Shown in pieces: positions 57,201 to 61,566 of a stretch of DNA of 64,000 nt. This stretch comes from Varanus komodoensis. Taxonomy: Eukaryota > Chordata > Lepidosauria > Squamata > Varanidae. Numbering within the stretch: the first letter of the stretch is position 1; each line of letters opens with the position of its first letter. The stretch is taken from contig NW_025335515.1 of NCBI RefSeq assembly GCF_004798865.1, forward strand, positions 124,001-188,000, given 5' to 3'. The notes beneath the pieces were generated by a model, which did no database searches, was not told the DNA's origin, and worked only from the letters and a program-made list of their open reading frames with translations. The position numbers and the translations under genes are program-made.

Positions 57201-57720
57201 GTGCTTAGATTTATAGCCAACTTGTCATCTCCCTGCAGAGGTAAGCTAATGGAATGTATATAGTGTTATATTTCAGACACATCTTATCTGCAAGCTTGTG
57301 CAAGCACAACTGAAAACATTTGTGCATATTTCTTAAGTGAAAGATTTAAAAGGGTGACAAACCAGTGACATCCCTTCCAGTGCAGCCCCTGAAAATCTAC
57401 TGGTAGTTGGGGGACCCTTGCAAATAATGTTGGATATGGTGCAGTGAGCTGTAAGTGGGTAGGGGAGTTGGCAAAAGAAGAACTTATTTCAACAGAAGAA
57501 CACTTTGTTTACAATCCATCCCATTTACTTTGCTACAGTAATTCTCTTCTCAGAGTACTTCTATATTAAATGCATGTTTTATTTTGTGCGTTCATACTAG
57601 GGTCCAGTGTTTTTCCTTGAAGATGGAAAGTCAGCAATTTCACTCAATGATGCGTTGATGTGGGCCAAAGTGAATCCCTTCTCTCCACTGGGAACAGGAA
57701 TTCGGCTAAACCCATTCTAA
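9158..57720 (+). CDS. WDR17: WDR17, WD repeat domain 17 (whole spliced gene, 29 coding exons)
   Basis: Twenty-nine exons with GT/AG borders and matching phases join into 1308 codons plus TAA, without stop or frameshift. The product closely matches remembered vertebrate WDR17: it starts MAWMT and ends GIRLNPF. About twelve WD40 repeats (W-D or I-W-N ends, GH starts) fill residues 70-707, enough for two beta-propellers. Residues 708-793 are a linker, 800-1210 an alpha-helical solenoid, and 1215-1308 a conserved tail. Family knowledge: the gene is expressed in retina and testis and its biochemical role is poorly known; the propeller-propeller-solenoid plan resembles IFT-A subunits and coatomer. 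The coding length is about 14 residues short of the human long form as I remember it. The start at 9158 has A at -3 and G at +4. SPATA4 lies convergent downstream. Gene identity is very secure; exon borders were read by eye. Confidence 0.97.
10490..10890 (+). mobile_element. degraded L2-like LINE, ORF2 C-terminal part and 3' end
   Basis: Translation shows a GSGYLRDCLSHYEP-like stretch, matching the 'GPGYLRDCLSPY' segment that follows reverse transcriptase in L2/CR1-group LINEs. The frame then degrades. The end has an 'accaccttgatgg...aatataaatgctaatcataa' tail. Confidence 0.5.
11930..12495 (-). mobile_element. L2-like LINE, 3' end with intact ORF2 C-terminal frame
   Basis: From 12475 to 12098 the - strand has 125 uninterrupted codons. 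They read LRQLHWLPIEVRAQFKVL, then YKALNGLGPGYL, then RRRAFSAVAPKLWNALPREV and KTFLFKQ: the ORF2 C-terminus of L2-type LINEs. The 3' end is a short hairpin (TGCCCCGAGGCATCGGCGAATGGGGCGGCA region) and AATAAA-type repeats. It is 5'-truncated, as is usual for LINE copies. The open frame suggests a young insertion. Confidence 0.8.
14300..14378 (+). mobile_element. CR1-type LINE 3' end
   Basis: GGGGATTGGACCTGATGGCC...CTTCCTACTCTGCTGTTCC and a terminal ATTCTATG at 14367-14374. This is the classical CR1 3' end, including its characteristic octamer. Confidence 0.7.
14767..14895 (+). CDS. WDR17: WDR17 coding exon 2 (residues 23-65)
   Basis: Encodes AKMAQVKQVGLLGAGCQPW and ends LAIYIYQ. It is nearly identical to remembered human WDR17 and forms the strand leading into the first propeller. 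Acceptor TTATAG, donor GTAAGA; phase 0 on both sides. The internal ATG at 14773 is in good context and is a likely alternative start. Confidence 0.96.
15082..15437 (+). mobile_element. complete Sauria SINE (tRNA-derived, Bov-B-type tail)
   Basis: The head has a Pol III A box (TGGCACAGTGG, 15093-15103) and B box (GGTTCGAATGT, 15147-15157). The body carries family words (GTCGCCGGTTC, GCATGCAAATGCAAGTAGAT, GGTCACATGACCATGGAG). The tail GACTTAATGTCAAGGGGAAACCT plus CCTTTACCTTT is shared with Bov-B LINEs. A 10-bp target duplication CATGATCCTA flanks it (15072-15081 and 15438-15447). It lies in intron 3, sense to WDR17. Sauria SINEs are diagnostic of squamates. Confidence 0.92.
15839..16022 (+). 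CDS. WDR17: WDR17 coding exon 3 (residues 66-127), first WD40 repeat
   Basis: Encodes LDHRYNEFKLWAIMSEHKK, then the first WD repeat (TITAISWCPHN to VIIWN), ending LDNTK plus one base of a glycine codon. Acceptor TTTTTAG, donor GTATGT. Confidence 0.97.
16023..17555 (+). other. WDR17: WDR17 intron 4
   Basis: AT-rich and without an exon. It holds a direct repeat of about 55 bases: 16434-16488 and 16851-16910 share TTGGTTTTCTTAATGTAGA and TCTGAAAATA. A short palindromic repeat lies at 17388-17464 (AGAAGTAAGTCCCATGGGATTCAGTG...GTATAGGATTG). Confidence 0.6.
17556..17786 (+). CDS. WDR17: WDR17 coding exon 4 (residues 127-204), WD repeats 2-3
   Basis: Encodes GIPASLSWCWNAGDAVAF, then RGPLYIWTISG and FRWHPKKKGKVVFGHIDG. 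Two WD-like blades are visible, the second ending SLSIFQPG. Acceptor TTTCAG, donor GTAAGA, phase 1 at both ends. Confidence 0.97.
17787..21418 (+). other. WDR17: WDR17 intron 5 (3.6 kb)
   Basis: No exon recognised. A - strand block (18778-19100) is protein-like in two different frames and may be a very old retrocopy, but I could not identify it. A worn short palindromic repeat lies at 19756-19870. A MITE-like block around 20080-20215 is too worn to name. Confidence 0.5.
21419..21670 (+). CDS. WDR17: WDR17 coding exon 5 (residues 204-288), WD repeats 4-5
   Basis: Starts SKSQKHVLRPESLEGTDEED, a stretch that appears unchanged from human, then PVTALEWDPLSTDYLL and VQCLAWVPSAPGMFITG. Two further blades. 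Acceptor TTTTCAAG, donor GTAAAA. Confidence 0.97.
21671..22354 (+). other. WDR17: WDR17 intron 6
   Basis: 684 bases of AT-rich sequence. Nothing recognised. Confidence 0.7.
22355..22477 (+). CDS. WDR17: WDR17 coding exon 6 (residues 288-329), completes WD repeat 5
   Basis: Encodes DSQVGVLRVWNVSRTTPI, then FKLKKTGFHGFHVL and SPPKKK, matching the family. The exon ends in a run of ten A before the GTAAGT donor, a slippage-prone border. Confidence 0.95.
22478..24386 (+). other. WDR17: WDR17 intron 7 (1.9 kb)
   Basis: No exon or clear mobile element. A short CCACCACCACC run lies near 23881. A 113-codon open frame at 22678-23019 shows no family likeness and is taken as chance. Confidence 0.6.
24387..24574 (+). 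CDS. WDR17: WDR17 coding exon 7 (residues 329-391), inter-propeller loop
   Basis: Encodes a Ser/Pro-rich loop (CSQSPSKNHHLSSTSEAAPP), then SLPPGHAVCCFMDGGVGLYD and KWDFLRDL. The loop is the least conserved part of this half; the rest matches human closely. Acceptor ATTCAG, donor GTATGC. Confidence 0.95.
24575..26176 (+). other. WDR17: WDR17 intron 8 (1.6 kb)
   Basis: No supported exon. A 110-codon open frame at 24958-25290 has no recognisable motif and is not called. Confidence 0.6.
26177..26345 (+). CDS. WDR17: WDR17 coding exon 8 (residues 392-448), WD repeat
   Basis: A textbook WD40 repeat: GHVETIFDCKFKPDNPDLLA through SFDGTIKVWD, then VIYSLSWAPG starting the next blade. Acceptor TTCTAG, donor GTAAGG. 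Confidence 0.97.
26346..27352 (+). other. WDR17: WDR17 intron 9
   Basis: Holds a CAT trinucleotide run near 26441-26457 and a worn CR1 LINE (26905-27205). No exon. Confidence 0.6.
26905..27205 (+). mobile_element. degraded CR1-type LINE, ORF2 C-terminal segment
   Basis: The translation contains VQPHLEHCVQF followed by a KMIKGLE-like segment, echoing the CR1 ORF2 C-terminus 'LVRPHLEYCVQFW...RVQRRATKMIKGLE'. The frame is broken by stops, so the copy is old. Confidence 0.65.
27353..27444 (+). CDS. WDR17: WDR17 coding exon 9 (residues 448-478), WD repeat
   Basis: Encodes GDLNCIAGATSRNGAFIWD and ends MITRFNE, completing the blade begun in the previous exon. Donor GTAAGA, phase 0. Confidence 0.96.
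27445..28380 (+). other. WDR17: WDR17 intron 10
   Basis: Contains alternating CACA/TGTG tracts near 27994-28030 and a (GT)n microsatellite (28235-28255). No exon. Confidence 0.6.
28235..28255. repeat. (GT)n microsatellite
   Basis: Ten uninterrupted GT units in intron 10. Confidence 0.9.
28381..28463 (+). CDS. WDR17: WDR17 coding exon 10 (residues 479-506), WD repeat
   Basis: Encodes HGKNGIFCIAWSHKDSKRIA and CSGDGF, close to human (HGTNGIFCIAWSHKDSKRIA). Donor GTGAGT, phase 2. Confidence 0.96.
29465..29750. repeat. first pair of 177-bp tandem monomers
   Basis: The words CCTTCCTTGAGCAGC, CTGCTCAT, TTTCTGCCCATTCTAA, CATTCCAACCATCAAAATC and TTTTTC recur in order 177 bases apart. The joins contain CCCTAACCCT-like stretches. 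Part of the composite hAT element. Confidence 0.85.
30090..30378. repeat. second pair of 177-bp tandem monomers
   Basis: The same monomer as at 29465-29750, again twice with a 177-base offset (GTCTTTCTTAAGTAGC at 30091, GTCTTCCTTGAGTAGC at 30268). The module before it lacks about 118 bases of its right end compared with the first module. Confidence 0.85.
31068..31242. mobile_element. palindromic MITE interrupted by an assembly gap
   Basis: Left of the gap is GGGAGGGTTTAGCAACTTGTGGCC. Right of it is AGGGATGATAGG and then GGAGGGCCACAAGTTCCCCACTCC, the mirror of the left end. This is the amniote hAT-type MITE with GTGGCC/GGCCAC inverted ends. The middle is unknown. Confidence 0.6.
31088..31187. 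other. assembly gap, 100 N
   Basis: Exactly 100 unknown bases, the conventional placeholder for a gap of unknown size. It falls inside a palindromic repeat in intron 11. Confidence 1.
31777..31863 (+). CDS. WDR17: WDR17 coding exon 11 (residues 506-535), WD repeat
   Basis: Encodes IIRTIDGKVLHKYRHPAAVF then GCDWSQNNK, near-identical to human. Phase 2 at both ends. Acceptor CTCTAAG, donor GTGAGT. Confidence 0.96.
32880..33370 (+). mobile_element. degraded L2-like LINE, ORF2 C-terminus to 3' end
   Basis: Translation in pieces gives a WLPVS-like start, AKFKM, LAYEALSNFESG and LEEAFL. These correspond to the 'HWLPVSYQAKFKVLLLTYKAL..LGPGYL' stretch of L2-type ORF2. A TTTGTAAACTGCTTACAGG..GGTAAGCAGTGTAT hairpin resembles the LINE tail. 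Several stops mark it as old. Confidence 0.6.
33955..34036 (+). mobile_element. CR1-type LINE 3' end
   Basis: CCAGGGGTCAGACTGGATGGCC then AGGGAGGTCCCCTTCTGACTC, the standard CR1 3' sequence 'gggtcggactggatggcc...aggtcccttccaactc'. Confidence 0.65.
34790..34954 (+). CDS. WDR17: WDR17 coding exon 12 (residues 535-590), WD repeats
   Basis: Encodes DMIATGCEDKNVRVYYLATS and then GHTAKVFHVRWSPLREGILC with SGSDDG, one blade end and one near-complete blade. Acceptor TTTTTGCAG, donor GTGAGC. Confidence 0.97.
34955..36309 (+). other. WDR17: WDR17 intron 13
   Basis: Contains the L2-like LINE end at 35820-36177. The remainder has no recognised exon. Confidence 0.6.
35820..36177 (+). mobile_element. L2-like LINE 3' end, second copy
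   Basis: The + strand encodes EPSIKEIRRICTRRRAF then FVVAPNLWNALPREV, LLAPLLF and KTFLFK, the same ORF2 C-terminus as the - strand copy at 11930-12495. The tail is GTAAGCTGCCCCGAGGC..TCGGCGAATGGGGCAGC followed by (AAAT)n. Confidence 0.75.
36310..36512 (+). CDS. WDR17: WDR17 coding exon 13 (residues 590-658), WD repeats
   Basis: Encodes TVRIWDYTQDACINVLSGHT, APVRGLLWNTEIPYLLISGS and WDYTIKVWDTRDG, then the start of the last blade (HGADVYG). Both blades have canonical GH and WD. Donor GTAATG, phase 1. Confidence 0.97.
36621..36770 (+). CDS. WDR17: WDR17 coding exon 14 (residues 658-708), last WD repeat
   Basis: Encodes LTCHPSRPFTMASCSRDSTV and RLWSLT, the final blade, then QINILADRSWDEIIGNT leading out of the propeller. 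The preceding intron is only 108 bases, the second shortest in the gene. Confidence 0.97.
36771..37661 (+). other. WDR17: WDR17 intron 15
   Basis: 891 bases, AT-rich. Nothing recognised. Confidence 0.6.
37662..37792 (+). CDS. WDR17: WDR17 coding exon 15 (residues 708-751), linker
   Basis: Encodes DRVIEVGAPPLLCGKVSRDI then KKLRW-like sequence (GRKLRWLSECLS). Human reads IEPGTPPLLCGKVSRDI at the same place. Donor GTGAGT, phase 0. Confidence 0.95.
37793..39249 (+). other. WDR17: WDR17 intron 16 (1.5 kb)
   Basis: Has a (TTGA)n-type run followed by an L2-like tail on the - strand (38045-38110). A short (GTT)n run near 39231 precedes the acceptor. No exon. Confidence 0.55.
39250..39375 (+). CDS. 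WDR17: WDR17 coding exon 16 (residues 752-793), linker
   Basis: Encodes PPGGSKNLWDLVAVIKGQDD and LLPQNYCKGIMHMKHL, closely matching human. Acceptor ATTCCAG, donor GTAAGC. Confidence 0.96.
39376..40393 (+). other. WDR17: WDR17 intron 17
   Basis: About 1 kb, AT-rich, with a good TTTTTTTCTTCTTTCAG acceptor. No other feature seen. Confidence 0.6.
40394..40549 (+). CDS. WDR17: WDR17 coding exon 17 (residues 794-845), start of solenoid
   Basis: Encodes SKAQELTTVKMSKFGGGIGT, then helical EERLKEAAEIHLRLGQIQRY and ELMVELGE. This is the first helix pairs of the C-terminal alpha-solenoid, almost unchanged from human. Confidence 0.97.
41137..41201 (+). CDS. WDR17: WDR17 coding exon 18 (residues 846-867)
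   Basis: A short 65-base exon encoding WDKALSVAPGVSMKYWKKLM plus Q. Acceptor TTCTAG, donor GTAAGA. Helix of the solenoid. Confidence 0.95.
42120..42735 (-). pseudogene. apparent 5'-truncated retrocopy of an unidentified host gene
   Basis: The - strand reads DKAIAMIGPNNDFLVMLYD in one frame (from about 42724). After a single-frame jump it reads LVATAYDYLISGRNF, DPVMDRRMPG, RQIVMRLILQAYMNEDDL and AWRILYPFK to the TGA at 42474-42476. Beyond the stop, AATAAA signals lie at about 42394 and 42190, with an A-rich stretch near 42120. A frame break, no introns and a 3' end like an mRNA suggest a processed pseudogene. I cannot name the parent gene. Clear target duplications were not found. Confidence 0.45.
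42735..42910 (-). mobile_element. MIR-like SINE / L2-type tail fragment
   Basis: Read on the - strand: CTACCTTACAAGTGAAGATAAAGTGGAG...GTAAGCCACCTTAGATTCC...GGCAGAGTATAAATG. This corresponds to the MIR-like 3' half 'ctacctcacagggttgt...taaa...gccttgagctcc...ggcgggatataaatg'. Confidence 0.55.
43295..43497 (+). mobile_element. MIR-like (CORE-type) SINE with L2-type tail
   Basis: The order is GGGATTCAGATCCTG, CACTGGGTGACTTAGG, GCCTACCTCACAGGGTTGTTATGA, GAGCTGCCTTCAGTTCC and GGGATATAATAAAATAAAAG. This matches the MIR/CORE-SINE plan (B-box relic, 'ctgggtgacct', 'cctacctcacagggttgt') with an L2-like 3' end. Confidence 0.65.
43792..43924 (+). CDS. WDR17: WDR17 coding exon 19 (residues 867-911)
   Basis: Encodes RADQLIQEENDDVIPYCIAT, then GDVKKLVTFF and SRGQLKEALLVAQ, helices of the solenoid. 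Acceptor TTTTGTTTAG, donor GTACCA, phase 0. Confidence 0.96.
43925..44953 (+). other. WDR17: WDR17 intron 20
   Basis: About 1 kb, AT-rich. A worn L2-like tail may lie near 44275-44365 ('aaagtggggtataaatcag'). Otherwise nothing. Confidence 0.5.
44954..45045 (+). CDS. WDR17: WDR17 coding exon 20 (residues 912-942), variable linker
   Basis: Encodes AACEGNIQTFQCPASNGSAN then EGNSMEDYN. The first five residues are conserved; the rest differs strongly from human (a loop between helices). Placement is supported by acceptor CTTCTAG, donor GTGAGT and phases on both sides. Confidence 0.88.
45046..46326 (+). other. WDR17: WDR17 intron 21 (1.3 kb)
   Basis: Holds an (ATT)n-rich block with an L2-like tail on the - strand near 45765-45830. 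It ends in a 19-T run (46300-46318) that serves as the polypyrimidine tract of the next exon. Confidence 0.6.
46327..46426 (+). CDS. WDR17: WDR17 coding exon 21 (residues 942-975)
   Basis: Encodes ELLHKVTEELAEWYFQDG and then AACCHLAVENIE, one of the best conserved parts of the solenoid. The acceptor is a 19-T tract followed by GGGCATAG; donor GTAATT. Confidence 0.96.
46427..47745 (+). other. WDR17: WDR17 intron 22 (1.3 kb)
   Basis: Contains a worn palindromic MITE at about 47225-47465. No other feature recognised. Confidence 0.55.
47225..47465. mobile_element. degraded palindromic MITE
   Basis: Has mirrored CCTGTTGGGATAGTTAAC and GGTTAACCATCCCAACAAG with outer TCTGGTTTGCATGATGGC-like ends. 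Similar to the MITE-like blocks in introns 1 and 23. Confidence 0.4.
47746..47885 (+). CDS. WDR17: WDR17 coding exon 22 (residues 976-1022)
   Basis: Encodes LAMANLIRGNELELAVSIGT, then THYALELLARKCMTVTA. The solenoid continues. The acceptor TGAGCAAG is a rather weak site, but both phases and the protein match. Confidence 0.94.
49425..49605. mobile_element. palindromic MITE-like block
   Basis: GACCACCCATCATGGC and CCCATGATGGGTTGTTGTG are mirrored, with outer TTCAGATGATACACTGTCC-like ends. Boundaries and family uncertain. Confidence 0.4.
49912..50309. mobile_element. DNA-transposon-like element with terminal inverted repeats (CCCAAAAATAAG type)
   Basis: The left end reads CCATGTTTTCCCAAAAATAAGGCC. 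The right end read backwards is CCTATTTCCCCCAAAATAAGACC. Subterminal AGGGCTTATTTTCAG and AGGGCTTATTTTCC words are repeated in both halves. The element type (ends '..cccgaaaataagac') is widespread in amniotes. Three 24-bp repeats lie inside. No transposase is seen; superfamily not assigned. Confidence 0.65.
50042..50113 (+). repeat. three 24-bp tandem repeats
   Basis: Units of ACAAAAATCTCCATTTATTT plus 4 bases at 50042, 50066 and 50090, inside the terminal-inverted-repeat element. The unit is a multiple of three, so an open frame with repeated QKSPFIYV passes through; I do not regard it as a gene. Confidence 0.9.
51870..51981 (+). CDS. WDR17: WDR17 coding exon 23 (residues 1022-1059)
   Basis: Encodes DLAADLLMMIPNNELQLVKL then CAFYPGCTAEINDLHEK, closely matching human (NLAADLLLMIPDNELHLIKL). 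Acceptor TTTCACAG, donor GTACAC. Confidence 0.96.
51982..53001 (+). other. WDR17: WDR17 intron 24
   Basis: About 1 kb. A weak LINE-tail-like stretch (TATTTATTTCATTTCCATGCCACCAC) lies near 52287-52312. Otherwise nothing. Confidence 0.5.
53002..53143 (+). CDS. WDR17: WDR17 coding exon 24 (residues 1060-1107)
   Basis: Encodes CGLPDVEECMKLAEAAQTEG, then IKYFLLTTEPENALPIGIQ and YVK. TPR-like helices. The next intron is 93 bases, the shortest of the gene. Confidence 0.96.
53237..53339 (+). CDS. WDR17: WDR17 coding exon 25 (residues 1107-1141)
   Basis: Encodes EQISSSEWSLDSVCPFLDLL then SYIRTEKLLLHKCS. Acceptor TTTCGCAG, donor GTAAGT. Confidence 0.96.
53340..53908 (+). other. WDR17: WDR17 intron 26
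   Basis: 569 bases of AT-rich sequence, with no feature recognised. Confidence 0.6.
53909..54010 (+). CDS. WDR17: WDR17 coding exon 26 (residues 1141-1175)
   Basis: Encodes FRNELLILCGYIGALLAIRR then QYTSIVPALYEYT, nearly identical to human. Acceptor ATTTTCAG, donor GTAACA. Confidence 0.97.
54011..56144 (+). other. WDR17: WDR17 intron 27 (2.1 kb)
   Basis: Contains the interspersed repeat at 54575-54690 and a short (TTG)n run near 54952. No exon. Confidence 0.6.
54575..54690 (+). repeat. amniote interspersed repeat fragment, second copy
   Basis: CTGATGAAGTGGACTCTGTGGCACAAAAGCTTAT, then GACAGACTAATATGGCTGCCTCTTTGGA. This is the reptile repeat 'ctgatgaagtggactct..cacgaaagcttat...cagactaacacggctgc', also found at 1025-1135 on the other strand. 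Class unresolved. Confidence 0.6.
56145..56243 (+). CDS. WDR17: WDR17 coding exon 27 (residues 1175-1208)
   Basis: Encodes SQLLKRREVCVPLKIEQLSE then ELDAWRACTQSLN, matching human. Acceptor TTTTCCAG, donor GTAGGT. Confidence 0.96.
56422..56605 (+). CDS. WDR17: WDR17 coding exon 28 (residues 1208-1269)
   Basis: Encodes TPPSELQQEMYASLLSRIKE, then VTGSNLPSHSDVHISCLTGL and RIQ. The VTGSNLPSHSD motif is a signature of the family tail. Donor GTATTG, phase 0. Confidence 0.97.
56606..57600 (+). other. WDR17: WDR17 intron 29
   Basis: 995 bases, no recognised feature. The open frame of the previous exon continues about 200 bases into it, but the family match stops at the donor. Confidence 0.6.
57601..57720 (+). 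CDS. WDR17: WDR17 coding exon 29 (residues 1270-1308, stop)
   Basis: Encodes GPVFFLEDGKSAISLNDALM then WAKVNPFSPLGTGIRLNPF and TAA, apparently unchanged from human. Acceptor CATACTAG. Confidence 0.98.
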   Translation, partial: GPVFFLEDGKSAISLNDALMWAKVNPFSPLGTGIRLNPF

Positions 57721-58059
57721 TGAAAGAAAAGACTCTTCTCAGATTTACTAAATTGAACCACTAATATAATGGTTACTGTTACTTTATCTTTATGAGCTAA
57801 TAGCTAAGGGGTCAGTTCCTCCTTTAAGGATTGTTTTACAGACATTGCAAATTGTAGATTTAATTTTTATATTAAATTTGATAATCCAAAGAGAGTTGCA
57901 TATATCATTGGCAGCTGGGGGCTTTTAAAAAAGGACTAAGATGTTCTTCTGTGAAAACTCTTGAAGCATGTTACTCAGCCCAAGGAAAGCACAAACTGTG
58001 AAGCTCCTATCTTGAAACATGTTTCTGCATAAGTAATTTATGCGTCTTTGAACAGTTGC

Positions 58060-58159
58060 NNNNNNNNNNNNNNNNNNNNNNNNNNNNNNNNNNNNNNNNN
58101 NNNNNNNNNNNNNNNNNNNNNNNNNNNNNNNNNNNNNNNNNNNNNNNNNNNNNNNNNNN
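58060..58159. other. assembly gap, 100 N
   Basis: Exactly 100 unknown bases, a placeholder gap of unknown true size, in the WDR17 3' UTR. A T run follows it directly. Confidence 1.
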
Positions 58160-58482
58160 TTTTTTTTCTGTTTAAATATGCATAGGGTTGCACCCGGAGG
58201 AGTATAAATTAAATGTTTGTATAGTAATACAGATTATTGTTTTGCAAGTATTTTGGAATACTTAGTTTTACACTTCAACTAGCCTAAGAAATTTTTCTTA
58301 TATTTTGAATATCTAGATTGCATTTGACATTTCTCTTTATTTTAAATGACTAAGCTTATTTCTAACATTTATTTTACAACAAATATTGGGATGTACCAAA
58401 ATACATAATGTAAATTTTAAAGTATCTTGTTTCTTTAATTTTAGTGCTTATAAAGATATGGCATTCAATAGTCCAACATCTA

Positions 58483-58488
58483 AATAAA
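58483..58488 (+). terminator. WDR17: WDR17 polyadenylation signal (AATAAA)
   Basis: AATAAA is followed within 15 bases by a T-rich stretch and then GGTCTTATGCTCATGGTTGT, a plausible GU-rich downstream element. Confidence 0.6.
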
Positions 58489-58500
58489 CTGGTATTGTTT

Positions 58501-61438
58501 TTTATATAACAGGTCTTATGCTCATGGTTGTACTTCAGTTAATGAAAACAATTATAGCCAGAAACAGAGTTAAAGCTTCTGTATCATACTACATTTAAAA
58601 AATCCATGTGAGTTAACAACCTTACTGAATGTATATGGATCACTTCCCAGTATCAGAACGTATAATATGGAGACATGTGTTTGCAACCATGTTCATGCAC
58701 AAAGTATCTTCTGTAAGTGATTGAACACTGAAGATACTTTGTAATCAATCATCTTTTTTGATCAATTATCAACCATACTTGATAGTTCTTTCCACTTTTA
58801 CTAATTTAAAGCATAAATTCTTCAAGCATTGCTCTGCTGCTTATTATAAAAATGCTAGGCCTTATTGTCCTTGAAGTTATCATGCAGGACTTCTGACTAC
58901 TACAGTTAATTGTATCTGTTGGGGTACATTATTTTTATTACATTTATATACCACCCTATAGCTCATGGACTTTGAGCAGTTTACAAATAAATGAATGATA
59001 ACTAAGTTGTACATCCATTATTGCTCATGGCCAAATTGCTTAGTTCTTCATACTGGTTTTGTTCAAAGAGAAACAAGCTAAATATTCCTTCTTTTCCTCT
59101 TCTTGCACACCCTTAAGATTTTTGGTTTATTAAACTGAAATTTCTGAAGGATTGCATTACTACTTTCTGTGTGGGAATCTGAAATCTGAATGCCCCCTAG
59201 AAACTAGGATTCCAAACCATGGTTTGACCTTGGCTTGCAATCCTAAGAAGTACTCAAACTACACAATTTATATGTTAGAGAAAACAGGCTTTAAAAATCA
59301 TGAAGTCTTCTCTGAGTCACAAGCTTGGGATGAAAAAGGGAAGGGAAATACTTGTTATTATCACTTATACCTATTCAATGGTTTGTTGGAGTCAGAACAT
59401 GCCACACTCATCCAGAGTGGATAGACCAACTTGCTTCTTGTTCATATAAGCACTAATTCATCCTGTTAAGGATAATGGAAAGCATGTGAGTACCCTATGA
59501 CAATCTGCAAGTGGTTTGTGCTAATGAGCAAAGTTGGTATCTTTCTTCAGTGGATGATGACCCCTATGTGTATATTATTCTCAGTTATAGTCTGCTCTCA
59601 GTATGCATATCATACTCAGATCTTCATTCCACACAGTCGTTGTGCATAAATTCTGAATTGCTTTTATTACAATACAAATCATACAAATTTACTATACATT
59701 CTCACTATGAATCTTCACAATATGAGGTATTAATAACAAGCTTGTTAATCATAATTACAGCAAAGAGAAAAACACACAAAAAAGAAGGTTATCCTGAAAC
59801 GTACTAGCTCAAGATGGGATGCATAAAATTCACTTTCTTATAAATCCCTCAGTATTTCTAGCCCTGCCACACTTTGGTTGCTCAGGTCTTTAAATGTAAC
59901 CATAACATAGCAAATATATTTCTGAAATACATTTTCCTAGTTAATGGCTATACATATTTTAGCTACTGTTAATTAATTTTGAATTAGATTGTGGTATGTA
60001 TTCTTCAACACAATACAATCACCCCACTGATACAGTGTCCTGTCCTTTCTTCAGTTATCTTCCTAACTCTGTAAAATTAATAACTAGACATTTAAAAAAT
60101 ACACAAAACAGGTTAACAGATTGTGCTGCCTTTTGCTGACACAAAATTCTGCATTATAAATTAAACATATCCTATTAGGGGTTAAATCACCATTGCTTCT
60201 GAACTTTCTAAAATTTGGCTTTAAGTTAGTGTTTGTCAGATACTGGCTCAGGAACCAACAGTGCTGCAGCAGGTCCAGTGTCTCCTAACTTTCCTGCTCT
60301 GCAAGGTACCAGCAGGTCTGTGCTTTGCAAGGCAAAAAGCATGTGCTGGAACAGAACTTAGTTAAGCATGATGTATTGAGCAAAGTTGGAAGGGAGAAAA
60401 GGAAAGAAACAGAATGCCTGGCTGACTATTAGTGACTGAGGTGATAGCAAGGGAATGAAAAAGATGGGACTGAAGACTACTGAAACAGTTTCTGGTAATG
60501 GTGGTGATTCATCGGAATGAAAAAGTGTGAATCTGGTGAGTTAAGCATTCAAGTTAATTCTGCTGTGTACCTGCTCCTTCTGTTGCACCAGCCACAAGCT
60601 AGCAGTGCTTAAATCAACCCATAAACCAAGCAAAATTGCTTGCTTCAGGATCAGTACATGTTAGTTTTGTATCCTTCTGCAAGCTCTGCTGTTGTTCCCT
60701 GTTTCTGGAAACTAGCAGTTGCTTTCATTTCAGGTTGTTTTAGAAGCATTATCTCTCTGTTGGATGCTGACCAGTATCTCCAGAAGAGCCCATGTCTAAC
60801 CAATATGAGAAAAGCTGAGCTACAAAATGTTCTGCCTCAGAAATCAAATCAATTTTACCAGCCTTGGATGATATGCTATGGGGAGCCATTTACTGCAATG
60901 CCTCTTGAGCCAAGCTAGCTGAAAATACAATTTCATAGTGAACATTCACTGCAAAATCATCACAAGTTTGTAAAGCTCAGTGATCTATACCCAGCACTTT
61001 AATATTAAGCAATCGCTTGTGTTCGAAAGTAATGGGTACCTCTGTTTTTTCATACTGGCTTGAAAGAACTGGTTTAAGCCTGAAATTGTGTATTTTCTAG
61101 ATCTGATTCACCTGACTTAAAAATATTTCCTAAATCTCATTCATTAGTAATGTTGCCATACAGCTATTACTTATAGGCATTTTCATGCGATAGGTATATT
61201 CAAAACAGAACATATTCTTACATTTGTTATAAAACCCAACTGCTTGACAATGAGACTCTGCTTACCCAATGATAGGTTTTATTAAACACACAACAGTACT
61301 CGGCTAGATACAAACTGCTATTTAGAAAACATCTCCATTTTAATGTGAGTAAAGGGAAATGTAAAAATCAGTAATCCTTTAATGTGGTTTCCTTAAGCCT
61401 GTATCAATGTCAAGTTATGTATTGTCTCAGCATTAATG
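58501..61438. other. intergenic region between convergent WDR17 and SPATA4
   Basis: About 2.9 kb of AT-rich DNA. A LINE-tail-like stretch (TTTATATACCACCCTATAGCTCATGG...CAGTTTACAAATAAATG) lies at 58930-58992. Otherwise no exon or structured repeat recognised. Confidence 0.6.
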
Positions 61439-61444
61439 TTTATT
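61439..61444 (-). terminator. SPATA4: candidate SPATA4 polyadenylation signal (AATAAA)
   Basis: AATAAA on the - strand 123 bases beyond the SPATA4 stop. A second candidate is at 61283-61278. Confidence 0.45.
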
Positions 61445-61566
61445 GAGCGTATCGGTAAGGCAACATATTCCTCAATACGTTAGAAAAACCTGGCCGTAAG
61501 GCATCTGTTGTGGTAAAAAGCAGCTTTGATTCTTTTTTCTCTCATTACAGTCTTTAGAATGGGTGC

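Larger units (their letters stand above)
57721..58500 (+). other. WDR17: WDR17 3' UTR (contains an assembly gap)
   Basis: AT-rich sequence from the stop to a polyadenylation signal at 58483-58488, interrupted by 100 N. The end is inferred from the signal; true length is unknown because of the gap. Confidence 0.65.
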
